Origin: Clostridium sp.
Lineage (GTDB): Bacteria > Bacillota > Clostridia > TANB77 > CAG-508
Assembly (NCBI GenBank): GCA_018371855.1
Contig: JAHAKD010000004.1
Coordinates: 1-64,000 of the forward strand
Direction of reading: 5' to 3'
DNA: 64,000 nucleotides
Shown here one piece after another: positions 24,958 to 32,599 of this stretch. The position numbers were made by a program, and so were the translations under genes. The notes beneath the pieces were generated by a model that made no database searches, was not told where the DNA came from, and worked only from the letters and a program-made list of their open reading frames with translations. Every line of letters starts with the position of its first letter. Position 1 is the first letter of the stretch.

Positions 24958-25911
24958 ATGGTTGATAAAAGAAAAATTGTATTAGTAGGAACAGGTTTCG
25001 TTGGAATGAGTATGGCTTATTCTTTATTAAATCAAGGAGGAATTAATGAATTAGTATTAATTGATGTATTAAAGGATAAAGCTGAAGGAGAAGCAATGGA
25101 CTTAGCACATGGTATGCCTTGTGCTCCAAATGACATGAGTATTAAAGCTGGAGACTATGATGAATGTAAAGATGCTAACATAGTAGTAATAACAGCAGGA
25201 CTAAGCCAAAAACCAGGACAAACAAGATTAGATTTAGCTTCTGCAAATGCTAAAATAATGAAAGAAATTACAGAAAGTATAGTTGCTAGTGGATTTAAAG
25301 GAATATTTTTAATTGCAAGTAATCCAGTAGATTTAATGACATATGTAGTAAGAGAAGTATCTGGATTTGATAGTTCAAAAGTTATTGGTTCAGGAACAGT
25401 TTTAGATACAGCTAGATTAAGATATTTAATAGGAAAATATTTAAAAGTTTCTAGTAAAAATGTACATGCATATATAATGGGAGAACATGGGGACTCATCA
25501 TTTGTTCCATGGAACCACGCTAATGTAGGATGCAAAAAAATGACAGAAATCATGAAAGATAATAAACATCCAATGTCAGATTTAGAGAAAATATATACAG
25601 AAGTACAACAAGCAGCTTATGAAATTATAAATAGAAAGAAAGCAACATATTATGGAATTGGTTTAGGTCTAACAAAAATAATAAAAGCTATATTAAATGA
25701 CCAAAATGAAATAATGACAGTATCAACATATTTAAAAGGTGAATATGGTCATGAAGGACTATATATTGGTGTTCCAACAATTATAAATAGAAAAGGTGCA
25801 AGAGAAGTATTAGAATTACCTTTAGAAGGTGAGGAAAAAGCAAAATTTGATAAGAGTTGTGAAACATTAATGGCTATGAAAGATGAGATAGATAAAGTTA
25901 TAAAAGGATAA
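24958..25911 (+). CDS. ldh: L-lactate dehydrogenase
   Basis: LDH reduces pyruvate to L-lactate with NADH and regenerates NAD+ in fermentation. The 317-residue protein has the NAD-binding GTGFVGMSMA loop (11-16), the mobile active-site loop around GLSQKPGQTRLDL with the catalytic Arg, the ASNPVDLMTYV segment, and the proton-relay His at 177 in IMGEHGDSS. Gln rather than Arg in the loop (GLSQKPGQ) argues for lactate over malate dehydrogenase. A strong promoter and its own terminator show a single-gene, well-expressed unit. ATG 24958 follows AAAGGAAG. Confidence 0.95.
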   Translation: MVDKRKIVLVGTGFVGMSMAYSLLNQGGINELVLIDVLKDKAEGEAMDLAHGMPCAPNDMSIKAGDYDECKDANIVVITAGLSQKPGQTRLDLASANAKIMKEITESIVASGFKGIFLIASNPVDLMTYVVREVSGFDSSKVIGSGTVLDTARLRYLIGKYLKVSSKNVHAYIMGEHGDSSFVPWNHANVGCKKMTEIMKDNKHPMSDLEKIYTEVQQAAYEIINRKKATYYGIGLGLTKIIKAILNDQNEIMTVSTYLKGEYGHEGLYIGVPTIINRKGAREVLELPLEGEEKAKFDKSCETLMAMKDEIDKVIKG

Positions 25912-25925
25912 TCTAAAAAATAGGT

Positions 25926-25962
25926 AATAGGTATAAGATAAAAAATCTTATACCTATTTTTC
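25926..25962 (+). terminator. Terminator of ldh
   Basis: AATAGGTATAAGAT and ATCTTATACCTATT form a 14-bp perfect stem followed by T's. Confidence 0.9.
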
Positions 25963-26000
25963 ATTAAATTAAAAAATTACAAAAATATTACAAATATCTA

Positions 26001-26029
26001 TTGACTTGTAGGCGTAAGCGTTGTATAAT
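26001..26029 (+). promoter_or_regulatory. Promoter of the S10-spc ribosomal cluster
   Basis: TTGACT (26001-26006), a 17-nt spacer and TATAAT (26024-26029) place the start near 26036. A leader of about 320 nt follows before rpsJ, holding a short reading frame, the two-hairpin motif (copy 1) and an attenuator-like hairpin. Confidence 0.85.
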
Positions 26030-26103
26030 TATTGGGCATGAGATTAGCGATGAAGTAGAATGTGGCTACAAATTTACAATACGTAGGTTTGGAGGGAACT
26101 TCT

Positions 26104-26124
26104 ATGGAGTATGTCTTGGCTTAG
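26104..26124 (+). promoter_or_regulatory. Possible six-codon leader peptide (MEYVLA)
   Basis: GGAGGG (26091-26096) stands 7 nt before ATG 26104, which opens a frame of six codons and stops at TAG. It is in the rpsJ leader. Such short frames arise by chance, so the call rests only on the good ribosome binding site. Confidence 0.25.
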
Positions 26125-26139
26125 ACCGGGCGGTAAGTT

Positions 26140-26198
26140 AAGTTAGCCGTGTGAACGAAGCGAACTACGGATAACTTATGCAGTGAAGTTGCATAAGG
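26140..26198 (+). promoter_or_regulatory. Two-hairpin leader RNA motif, copy 1 (before rpsJ)
   Basis: P1 pairs AAGTTAGCCGT (26140-26150) with ACGGATAACTT (26167-26177), with one G-A mismatch. P2 pairs TTATGCA (26176-26182) with TGCATAA (26190-26196) around a GTGAAGT loop. Copy 2 at 26750 keeps the same fold with compensatory changes. Confidence 0.6.
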
Positions 26199-26247
26199 AA
26201 AACTGTATAGCATTAAGCACGAGTTACAAAATACATAATGCACTTAT

Positions 26248-26278
26248 CCCAAGATAATCATGCCAACTTGGGTTTTTA
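26248..26278 (+). terminator. Attenuator-like terminator in the rpsJ leader
   Basis: CCCAAG (26248-26253) and CTTGGG (26267-26272) form a short GC-rich stem with TTTTT directly after. It lies within the leader, 80 nt before rpsJ, so it is better explained as a regulated terminator than as an operon end. Confidence 0.6.
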
Positions 26279-26358
26279 TATTGGAGTTTTACGAAACACC
26301 AGGGTGCGTTTAAACTTGCCTAGGTACATTTAAATATTTTAAGGAGGGAAATTATACT

Positions 26359-26688
26359 ATGGCAACAACAAATCAAATGGTAGGAAGCGAAAAAATAAGA
26401 ATAAGGTTAAAAGCTTATGATCATGTTATTTTAGATCAGTCTGCTGAAAAGATAGTAGATACTGCTAAAAAAACAGGAGCAAAAGTTTCAGGACCAATTC
26501 CACTTCCAACACAAAAAGAAGTTGTAACAATCTTACGTTCTCCACACAAATATAAAGATTCAAGAGAACAATTCGAAATGAGAACACATAAGAGAGTTAT
26601 CGATATTCTTTATCCAACACAAAAAACTGTTGATAACTTAATGAAGTTAGAATTACCAGCAGGTGTTGATATAGAAATAAAATTATAA
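26359..26688 (+). CDS. rpsJ: 30S ribosomal protein S10
   Basis: S10 is a 30S head protein and, as NusE, a partner of NusB/NusG in antitermination. The 109-residue protein has the family core KIRIRLKAYDHVILDQSAEKIV, GPIPLPTQKEVVTILRSPHKYKDSREQFEMRTHKR and a normal C terminus. About six extra residues precede the usual start. ATG 26359 follows AAGGAGGG. First gene of the S10 operon; the str genes (rpsL, rpsG, fusA, tuf) that often precede it are not here. Confidence 0.98.
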   Translation: MATTNQMVGSEKIRIRLKAYDHVILDQSAEKIVDTAKKTGAKVSGPIPLPTQKEVVTILRSPHKYKDSREQFEMRTHKRVIDILYPTQKTVDNLMKLELPAGVDIEIKL

Positions 26689-26749
26689 AAAAATAATAAA
26701 AATAACGAAGCCAAGCTAGTTACTAAACAAATGTAATTAGCCAATAGTT

Positions 26750-26810
26750 AAGTTAGTCGTACGAAGCAAAGCAAACTACGAATAACTTATACGGTGAAAC
26801 GTATAGGAGG
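26750..26810 (+). promoter_or_regulatory. Two-hairpin RNA motif, copy 2 (before rplC)
   Basis: P1 pairs AAGTTAGTCGT (26750-26760) with ACGAATAACTT (26778-26788); P2 pairs TATACG (26788-26793) with CGTATA (26800-26805) around a GTGAAA loop. The AGGAGG ribosome binding site of rplC starts at the last base of P2, so stability of this hairpin could control rplC translation. Confidence 0.6.
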
Positions 26811-26818
26811 AAAGAAAA

Positions 26819-27454
26819 ATGAAAAAAGGATTAATAGGAAAGAAAGTTGGAATGACACAAATATTTGATGAAAAAGGTATGATCATTCCAGTAACAGTTA
26901 TAGAAGCTGGACCTTGTGTAGTAGCACAAGTTAAAACAGTAGAAACAGATGGATACAATGCTATCCAATTAGGATTTGGAGAAGTAAAATCTCACAAAGT
27001 AAACAAACCACAAGCTGGACATTTTGCAAAAGCAAATGTTGAAGCAAAAAAACATTTAAGAGAATTCAGATTAGACGATGTTCAAAATGTAAAAGTTGGA
27101 GATGAAGTAAAAGCTGATACATTTGAACAAGGTGAAAAAGTTGATGTTCAAGGAATATCAAAAGGAAAAGGATTCCAAGGTGTTATAAAAAGACATGGAC
27201 AACACAGAGGACCAATGGGACATGGTTCTATGTATCATAGAAGACCAGGTTCAATGGGATCAACATCTACACCAGGTAGAGTATTTAAAGGTAAGAAATT
27301 ACCAGGACACATGGGTGTACAAAAAATAACAATCCAAAACTTAGAAATAATCAAAGTTGATATGGATAAAAATGTATTATTAGTAAAAGGAAGCGTTCCA
27401 GGACCAAAAGGAGCTATCCTAAAAATAAAATCAAGCGTAAAAATGAGTAAATAG
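26819..27454 (+). CDS. rplC: 50S ribosomal protein L3
   Basis: L3 is an early-assembly 50S protein near the peptidyl transferase centre. The 211-residue protein begins MKKGLIGKKVGMTQIFDEKG and contains the conserved SKGKGFQGVIKRH and RRPGSMGSTSTPGRVFKGKKLPGHMG loops. Length is normal. ATG 26819 follows AGGAGG with 8-nt spacing; the structured motif just upstream may regulate it. Confidence 0.98.
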   Translation: MKKGLIGKKVGMTQIFDEKGMIIPVTVIEAGPCVVAQVKTVETDGYNAIQLGFGEVKSHKVNKPQAGHFAKANVEAKKHLREFRLDDVQNVKVGDEVKADTFEQGEKVDVQGISKGKGFQGVIKRHGQHRGPMGHGSMYHRRPGSMGSTSTPGRVFKGKKLPGHMGVQKITIQNLEIIKVDMDKNVLLVKGSVPGPKGAILKIKSSVKMSK

Positions 27455-27472
27455 GAAGGGAGGAAAAGTACA

Positions 27473-28096
27473 ATGCCTAAAATAGATGTATATAATATGG
27501 AAGGTAAAAAAGTTAGCGATGTAGAATTAAATGATAATGTATTTGGAATTGAACCAAATGAAGCAGTAGTACATAGTGTATTAGTTAACTACTTAGCTAA
27601 CCAAAGACAAGGAACACAAAGTACAAAAACAAGATCAGAAGTATCTGGTGGTGGTAGAAAACCATGGAGACAAAAAGGAACAGGTAGAGCAAGACAAGGT
27701 TCTATAAGAGCACCACAATGGGTAAAAGGTGGAATAGCATTAGGACCAAGACCTCGTTCATACAAATATACTGTTAATAAAAAAGAAAGAAGATTAGCAA
27801 TACGTTCAGTATTAAGTTCAAAAGTTTTAGAAAACAATTTAGTTGTTTTAGACAAAGCAGAAATGAAAGAAATAAAAACACAAGCTATGGTTAAAACTTT
27901 AGCAAACTTAAAAGTAGAAGGAAAAACACTAATCTTATTACCAGAAAGAGATGAAAACGTTCAAAAATCAGCAAGAAACATCAAAAATGTAAAAACAACA
28001 TTAGTAAATACAATAAATGTTTATGATTTATTAAAATACAATAAACTAGTTGTAACTCTAGATGCTGTTAAGAAATTAGAGGAGGTGTACGCATAA
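27473..28096 (+). CDS. rplD: 50S ribosomal protein L4
   Basis: L4 lines the nascent peptide exit tunnel and in some bacteria represses its own operon. The 207-residue protein has the conserved tunnel loop with KTRSEVSGGGRKPWRQKGTGRARQG and RSPQWVKGG-type sequence (APQWVKGGIALGP). ATG 27473 follows GGGAGG. Its TAA stop overlaps the rplW ATG by one base (TAATG), indicating coupled translation. Confidence 0.98.
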   Translation: MPKIDVYNMEGKKVSDVELNDNVFGIEPNEAVVHSVLVNYLANQRQGTQSTKTRSEVSGGGRKPWRQKGTGRARQGSIRAPQWVKGGIALGPRPRSYKYTVNKKERRLAIRSVLSSKVLENNLVVLDKAEMKEIKTQAMVKTLANLKVEGKTLILLPERDENVQKSARNIKNVKTTLVNTINVYDLLKYNKLVVTLDAVKKLEEVYA

Positions 28097-28443
28097 TGAG
28101 ACCAGAAGAAATAATAATTGCTCCAATAATTACAGAAAAAAGTAATGATGGACTAAATGAAGGAAAGTATACCTTTGAAGTGAATCCAAAAGCTACAAAA
28201 ATAGATATTAAAAATGCTGTTGAAAAACTTTTCGAAGTTAAAGTATTAAAAGTTAATACTATGAATGTAAGCGGAAAACAAAAAAGAATGGGAAGATATG
28301 TTGGAAAAACATCTGATTGGAAAAAAGCTATTGTTACAATAGATACAAATCCAGAGCAAAAAACATATTTAGCAAAAGGTGGAAAAACAACAAAAATATC
28401 TAAGAAATATAAAGATTCTATTGATGAATTTATGGGAGCTTAA
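28096..28443 (+). CDS. rplW: 50S ribosomal protein L23
   Basis: L23 sits at the tunnel exit and docks SRP and trigger factor. The 115-residue protein has the family motifs IIAPIITEKSNDGLNEGKYTFEV, ATKIDIKNAVEKLFEVKV and the extended loop NVSGKQKRMGRYVGKTSDWKKAIV. It is about 18 residues longer than the usual protein at its C terminus. Start overlaps the rplD stop. A 123-nt structured gap separates it from rplB. Confidence 0.97.
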   Translation: MRPEEIIIAPIITEKSNDGLNEGKYTFEVNPKATKIDIKNAVEKLFEVKVLKVNTMNVSGKQKRMGRYVGKTSDWKKAIVTIDTNPEQKTYLAKGGKTTKISKKYKDSIDEFMGA

Positions 28444-28566
28444 TTTTGTAACTATATAGATTACAATCAAAAGAAAACTATCTGGAAAATACCAGGATAA
28501 TAAAGAATATCTGCATGTAGAGCAGGAAAAAATCTACAAATATAAATTAAGAAAGGAAAATTTAAA
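28444..28566 (+). other. Structured rplW-rplB spacer
   Basis: Several small inverted repeats lie in a row: TTGTAA/TTACAA (28445-28466), a CTGG/CCAG hairpin, CTGC/GCAG, and an alternative TGTAGA/TCTACA. Nothing codes here. The other gaps in this operon are mostly 13-30 nt, so the length itself is unusual. Confidence 0.4.
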
Positions 28567-29394
28567 ATGGCAGTTAAAAGATTTAAAGCATATACACCAT
28601 CAAGAAGAAACATGACAGTTTCTGCATTTGATGAAATAACAAAAAAGACACCTGAAAAATCTTTATTAGCAAAGAAAAAAGAAAAAGCAGGAAGAAATTC
28701 ATATGGAAGAATTACTGTTAGACATCAAGGTGGAGGAAATAGACAAAAATACAGAATAATAGATTTTAAACGTATAAAAGATGATATGACAGCAACAGTT
28801 ATAGGAATCGAATATGATCCAAACAGAAGTGCAAATATAGCTTTAATTCAATATGAAGATGGAACAAAAGCATATATCTTAGCACCTTTAGGATTAAAAG
28901 ATGGAGACAAAGTTGTATCTGGAGCTAAAGTAGATATTAAACCAGGTAACTGTATGCCAATCGAATCTATACCAGTAGGTACAATGATTCACAATATAGA
29001 ATTAAATCCAGGACAAGGTGGAAAATTAGTAAGAAGTGCAGGTCAAGAAGCACAACTTATGGCAAAAGAAGGTAAATATGCACACGTAAGACTTCCTTCA
29101 GGAGAAATGAGATTAATCTTAACAAGATGTAGAGCTACAATTGGAACAGTTGGAAATGCTGAACATGATACAATTAAAATTGGTAAAGCTGGTAGAAAGA
29201 GACATATGGGATGGAGACCACAAGTTAGAGGATCTGTTATGAACCCAGTAGATCACCCACATGGTGGTGGTGAAGGTAGAGCACCAGTAGGACACGCAGG
29301 ACCATTAACACCTTGGGGTAAACCAGCACTTGGATACAAGACAAGAAATAAAAAGAAATTATCAAATAAATTCATAGTTAAGAGAAGAAAATAG
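28567..29394 (+). CDS. rplB: 50S ribosomal protein L2
   Basis: L2 is a core 50S protein needed for subunit joining and peptidyl transfer. The 275-residue protein has the KAYTPSRRNMTVSAFDEI start, GRNSYGRITVRHQGGGNR block and the C-terminal functional region MNPVDHPHGGGEGRAP with the conserved His. ATG 28567 follows GAAAGGAA. It matches the family in length. Confidence 0.98.
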   Translation: MAVKRFKAYTPSRRNMTVSAFDEITKKTPEKSLLAKKKEKAGRNSYGRITVRHQGGGNRQKYRIIDFKRIKDDMTATVIGIEYDPNRSANIALIQYEDGTKAYILAPLGLKDGDKVVSGAKVDIKPGNCMPIESIPVGTMIHNIELNPGQGGKLVRSAGQEAQLMAKEGKYAHVRLPSGEMRLILTRCRATIGTVGNAEHDTIKIGKAGRKRHMGWRPQVRGSVMNPVDHPHGGGEGRAPVGHAGPLTPWGKPALGYKTRNKKKLSNKFIVKRRK

Positions 29395-29417
29395 TCTTAA
29401 AGGAGGGAAATAAATAA

Positions 29418-29699
29418 ATGTCAAGATCAAGCAAAAAGAAACCTTATGTACAAGAAAAACTTCTAAAGAGAATAGAAGAAATGAATGAAACAGGAAAAAA
29501 AGAAGTATTAAAAACATGGTCAAGAGCTTCTACAATATATCCTCAAATGGTTGGACATACAATAGCAGTTCATGATGGTAGAAAACATGTACCTGTTTAT
29601 TTAACAGAAGAAATGATAGGCCATAAATTAGGAGAATTCGCTCCTACAAGAACTTTTAAAGGTCATGCTGGAGATAAAAAATCTACAGTTAAGAAATAG
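29418..29699 (+). CDS. rpsS: 30S ribosomal protein S19
   Basis: S19 sits in the 30S head next to S13. The 93-residue protein has MSRSSKKKPYVQEKLLKRIEEMNETGKKE, TWSRASTIYPQMVGHTIAVHDGRKHVPVY and a C-terminal LGEFAPTRTFKGHAG, all as in the family. ATG 29418 follows AAAGGAGGG. The order rplB-rpsS-rplV-rpsC is standard. Confidence 0.98.
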   Translation: MSRSSKKKPYVQEKLLKRIEEMNETGKKEVLKTWSRASTIYPQMVGHTIAVHDGRKHVPVYLTEEMIGHKLGEFAPTRTFKGHAGDKKSTVKK

Positions 29700-29720
29700 A
29701 AATAATAAGGAGGGAAAATA

Positions 29721-30080
29721 ATGCAAGAGCAAGCAACAATTAATGAAGCAAGAGCACAATTAAAATTTGCTAGAATATCAGCTAGAAAAGTAAAAATAGT
29801 TGCAGATTTAGTAAGAGGTAAAAAAGTTGATGAAGCATTAGCTATAATGAAATTTACACCTAAAGCATCATCACCAATACTAGAAAAGTTATTAAAATCA
29901 GCAATTGCAAATGCAGAGAATAATCATGATATGAGTCATGAAAAATTATATATATCTGAAATATATGCTAACCAAGGTCCAACTCTAAAAAGAATTAGAC
30001 CAGCTGCAAAAGGTTCAGCAGTAAGAATTAGAAAAAGAACAACACATATAACAATAGTATTAAGAGAATGTGAAGATTAA
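29721..30080 (+). CDS. rplV: 50S ribosomal protein L22
   Basis: L22 spans the 50S and forms part of the exit tunnel constriction with L4. The 119-residue protein has the N-terminal ARAQLKFARISARKVKIVADLVRGKKVDEAL segment and the C-terminal hairpin ending RIRKRTTHITIVLRE. Length is normal. ATG 29721 follows AAGGAGGG. The rpsC ribosome binding site begins just past its stop. Confidence 0.98.
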   Translation: MQEQATINEARAQLKFARISARKVKIVADLVRGKKVDEALAIMKFTPKASSPILEKLLKSAIANAENNHDMSHEKLYISEIYANQGPTLKRIRPAAKGSAVRIRKRTTHITIVLRECED

Positions 30081-30099
30081 GAGAGGAGGAATTTTAGAA

Positions 30100-30759
30100 A
30101 TGGGACAAAAAGTTAATCCACATGGTGTAAGAGTTGGAGTAATCAAAAACTGGGATTCAAAATGGTATGCTGATTCTAAGAACTTTGGCGATTACCTTGT
30201 AGAAGATTACAACATTCGTAAAGTATTAAAGAAAAAATTATATGCAAGTGGAATTTCTAAAATTGAAATAGAAAGAACAGCTAAATTTGTTAAAGTAAGC
30301 GTTTACACAGCTAAACCAGGTTTAGTTATCGGTAAAGGTGGAAATTTAGTTGAAACATTAAAAGAAGAATTACAAAAAATGATAGGAAAAACTGTAAACT
30401 TAAATATAGTTGAAGTTAAAAATGTAGATTTAGATGCGCAATTAGTTGCAGAAAATATTGCAGGACAATTAGAGAGAAGAATTTCATTCAGAAGAGCTAT
30501 GAAACAATGTATGCAAAAAACAATGAGAGCAGGAGCTCAAGGAATTAAAACAGCATGCTCTGGAAGATTAGGTGGAGCTGATATGGCCAGAACAGAGTTC
30601 TACAAAGATGGTACTATACCACTTCAAACTTTAAGAGCTGACATTGACTATGGATTTGCAGAAGCAGATACAACATATGGAAAAGTTGGTGTAAAAGTTT
30701 GGATTTATAAAGGAGAAGTTCTTCCAACTAAGAAAAACGTGGAAGGAGGAGAGCAATAA
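30100..30759 (+). CDS. rpsC: 30S ribosomal protein S3
   Basis: S3 forms part of the mRNA entry channel helicase. The 219-residue protein begins MGQKVNPHGVRVGVIKNWDSKWYA, has a KH domain with GLVIGKGGNLVETL, and the C-terminal RISFRRAMKQCMQKTMRAGAQGIK segment. An in-frame GTG at 30070 would overlap rplV and lies before the GAGGAGGA ribosome binding site, so ATG 30100 is used. Its TAA overlaps the rplP ATG by one base. Confidence 0.97.
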   Translation: MGQKVNPHGVRVGVIKNWDSKWYADSKNFGDYLVEDYNIRKVLKKKLYASGISKIEIERTAKFVKVSVYTAKPGLVIGKGGNLVETLKEELQKMIGKTVNLNIVEVKNVDLDAQLVAENIAGQLERRISFRRAMKQCMQKTMRAGAQGIKTACSGRLGGADMARTEFYKDGTIPLQTLRADIDYGFAEADTTYGKVGVKVWIYKGEVLPTKKNVEGGEQ

Positions 30760-31202
30760 TGCCATTAATGCCAAAAAGAACAAAATACAGAAAACAACAA
30801 AAAGGTAGAAATAGAGGAAAAGCAACAAGAGGAACAAAAGTTACAAACGGAGAATATGGAATTCAAACATTAGAAGCTGGATTAATAACAGGAAATCAAA
30901 TAGAAGCAGCACGTATTGCTATGACACGTTATATCAAAAGAGGTGGAAAAGTTTGGATAAAAATATTCCCAGACAAACCTATTACAAGTAAACCAGCCGG
31001 AACTCGTGGTGGTAAAGGTAAAGGTGCTGTAGAATATTATGTAGCTCCAGTAAAACCAGGAAGAGTTATGTTCGAAATAGCTGGAGTTCCTGAAGCAACA
31101 GCAAGAGAAGCTTTAAGACTAGCTATGAATAAATTATCAGTAAAATGTAAATTCGTAGCAAGAGAATCTGAAGATAAGGTGGGTGATAGCAATGAAGATT
31201 AG
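30759..31202 (+). CDS. rplP: 50S ribosomal protein L16
   Basis: L16 helps place tRNA in the A and P sites. The 147-residue protein reads MPLMPKRTKYRKQQKGRNRGKATRGTKV and includes ITSKPAGTRGGKGKGAVEYYVAPVKPGRVMFE, as in the family. Translation is coupled to rpsC (TAATG) and it overlaps the start of rpmC by 11 nt. Confidence 0.98.
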   Translation: MPLMPKRTKYRKQQKGRNRGKATRGTKVTNGEYGIQTLEAGLITGNQIEAARIAMTRYIKRGGKVWIKIFPDKPITSKPAGTRGGKGKGAVEYYVAPVKPGRVMFEIAGVPEATAREALRLAMNKLSVKCKFVARESEDKVGDSNED

Positions 31203-31398
31203 TAAAATTAAGGAAATGTCTTCACCAGAACTAGAAAAAGAATTATCTGAATTAAAAACAGAATTATTCAAATTAAGATTTAGTTTAGCTACACATGGAT
31301 TAGATAATCCAATGAGAATAAAAGAAGTAAGAAAAGACATAGCAAGAATAAATACAGTTTTAACAGAAAGAAAAATAGCTGAAAGCAAAAATGCTTAG
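31192..31398 (+). CDS. rpmC: 50S ribosomal protein L29
   Basis: L29 lies beside L23 at the tunnel exit. The 68-residue two-helix protein begins MKISKIKEMSSPELEKELSELKTELFKLRF and ends with the ARINTVLTERK helix. Start ATG 31192 lies inside the end of rplP with a GGTGGGTG site upstream; an in-frame GTG at 31183 is in that site. Small size and overlap are normal for this gene. Confidence 0.96.
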   Translation: MKISKIKEMSSPELEKELSELKTELFKLRFSLATHGLDNPMRIKEVRKDIARINTVLTERKIAESKNA

Positions 31399-31413
31399 AA
31401 AGGAGAAGTTCTA

Positions 31414-31677
31414 ATGGAAGAAAGAAATCTTCGTAAAGTTTTAGTTGGAACAGTTGTATCTAATAAAATGGATAAAACAATCGTTGTTGCAGTTGAAACT
31501 AGTGAAAAACATAAAAAATATGGAAAATTCGTTAAAAAAACATATAAATTAAAAGCTCATGACGAAAATAACGAATGTCAAATTGGAGATAGAGTAAGAG
31601 TAATGGAAACTAGACCACTTTCTAAAGATAAAAGATGGAGATTAGTTGAAGTTATTGAAAAAGCAATTATAAAATAA
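31414..31677 (+). CDS. rpsQ: 30S ribosomal protein S17
   Basis: S17 is a primary 16S rRNA-binding protein with an OB fold. The 87-residue protein has RNLRKVLVGTVVSNKMDKTIVVAVE, KYGKFVKKTYKLKAHDE and GDRVRVMETRPLSKDKRWRLVE, all typical. ATG 31414 follows AAAGGAGAA. Confidence 0.98.
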   Translation: MEERNLRKVLVGTVVSNKMDKTIVVAVETSEKHKKYGKFVKKTYKLKAHDENNECQIGDRVRVMETRPLSKDKRWRLVEVIEKAIIK

Positions 31678-31711
31678 CTTATTATAGAAGGAAAAGGAGG
31701 TACTAATTAAC

Positions 31712-32080
31712 ATGGTACAACAACAAACTATATTAAAAGTTGCTGATAACACTGGTGCAAGAGAAATTATGTGTATTAGATGTTTAGGTGGTTCATATAG
31801 AAAATATGCTAAAATAGGTGATGTTATAGTAGCTTCTGTAAAAACAGCTATACCTGGTGGAACAGTAAAGAAAGGTGATGTTGTTAAAGCAGTAGTTGTA
31901 AGAACAAAGAAACCTACAAAAAGAGCAGACGGATCATATGTAAGATTTGATGAAAACGCAGCAGTACTTATTAAAGAAGACGGAAATCCAAAAGGAACAC
32001 GTATATTTGGACCTGTTGCAAGAGAATTAAGAGATAAAAATTACATGAAAATTTTATCATTAGCTCCAGAAGTTCTTTAG
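31712..32080 (+). CDS. rplN: 50S ribosomal protein L14
   Basis: L14 contacts L19 and the 30S subunit in an intersubunit bridge. The 122-residue protein starts MVQQQTILKVADNTGAREIMCIRCLGG and ends GPVARELRDKNYMKILSLAPEVL, exactly as in the family. ATG 31712 follows AAAGGAGGT. It is followed by an unusually long, structured spacer before rplX. Confidence 0.98.
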   Translation: MVQQQTILKVADNTGAREIMCIRCLGGSYRKYAKIGDVIVASVKTAIPGGTVKKGDVVKAVVVRTKKPTKRADGSYVRFDENAAVLIKEDGNPKGTRIFGPVARELRDKNYMKILSLAPEVL

Positions 32081-32157
32081 TCTGTAACATTTAAAAATAT
32101 CAAAGATATTTTTAAACTAACAGACTAAAGATACAAAAATTACGAAGTGATTTTTGT
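32079..32157 (+). repeat. Nested hairpins in the rplN-rplX spacer
   Basis: AGTCTGT (32079-32085) pairs with ACAGACT (32120-32126) outside TTTAAAAATATC (32090-32101) and GATATTTTTAAA (32105-32116), giving 7 + 12 bp. A second hairpin pairs ACAAAAAT (32133-32140) with ATTTTTGT (32150-32157). No T run follows, so it is not a plain terminator. Confidence 0.65.
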
Positions 32158-32263
32158 AAACCTTAGAAATAAAATAATAAGAAGAATATTTTAATAAAAT
32201 GAGCTAATTATTAAACATAATGAGATAAAAGCAAAAATTGTAGAAAAGGAGGAGAATCCTATA

Positions 32264-32572
32264 ATGAGAATAAAAAAAGGTGATACAGTTAAAGTTTTAT
32301 CTGGAAACGATAAAGGTAAAACAGGAGAAGTATTAGAAGTAATTCCAAAAACACAAAAAATTGTTGTTAAAGGAGTTAACATCAGAAAAAAACATGTAAA
32401 ACCAAGAAGACAAGGTGAAGAAGGAGGAATTATACCAGCTGAATACCCAATACATAGTAGCAAAGTTGGTGTAGTTTGCCCTAAATGTGGAAAAGTAACA
32501 AGAATTGCATACAAAGTAGAAAAAGATAGCAAAGTTCGTGTATGTAAAAAATGTAATGCAGAAATAAAATAA
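32264..32572 (+). CDS. rplX: 50S ribosomal protein L24
   Basis: L24 starts 50S assembly. The 102-residue protein has the KOW motif near its start (IKKGDTVKVLSGNDKGKTGEVLEV), GVNIRKKHVKPRRQGEEGGI, and a C-terminal four-Cys zinc ribbon (CPKCGK and CKKCNA), as in zinc-bearing L24 proteins. ATG 32264 follows AAGGAGGAG. A 183-nt spacer precedes it. Confidence 0.97.
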   Translation: MRIKKGDTVKVLSGNDKGKTGEVLEVIPKTQKIVVKGVNIRKKHVKPRRQGEEGGIIPAEYPIHSSKVGVVCPKCGKVTRIAYKVEKDSKVRVCKKCNAEIK

Positions 32573-32599
32573 TGTTAAGAAAGGAGGATTTGTATCCTA

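Noticed and set aside
26140..26198. A tRNA or mobile repeat as explanation of the two-hairpin motif
   Set aside because: No acceptor stem, CCA or T-loop is present, and compensatory changes in both stems are not expected of a decaying mobile repeat.
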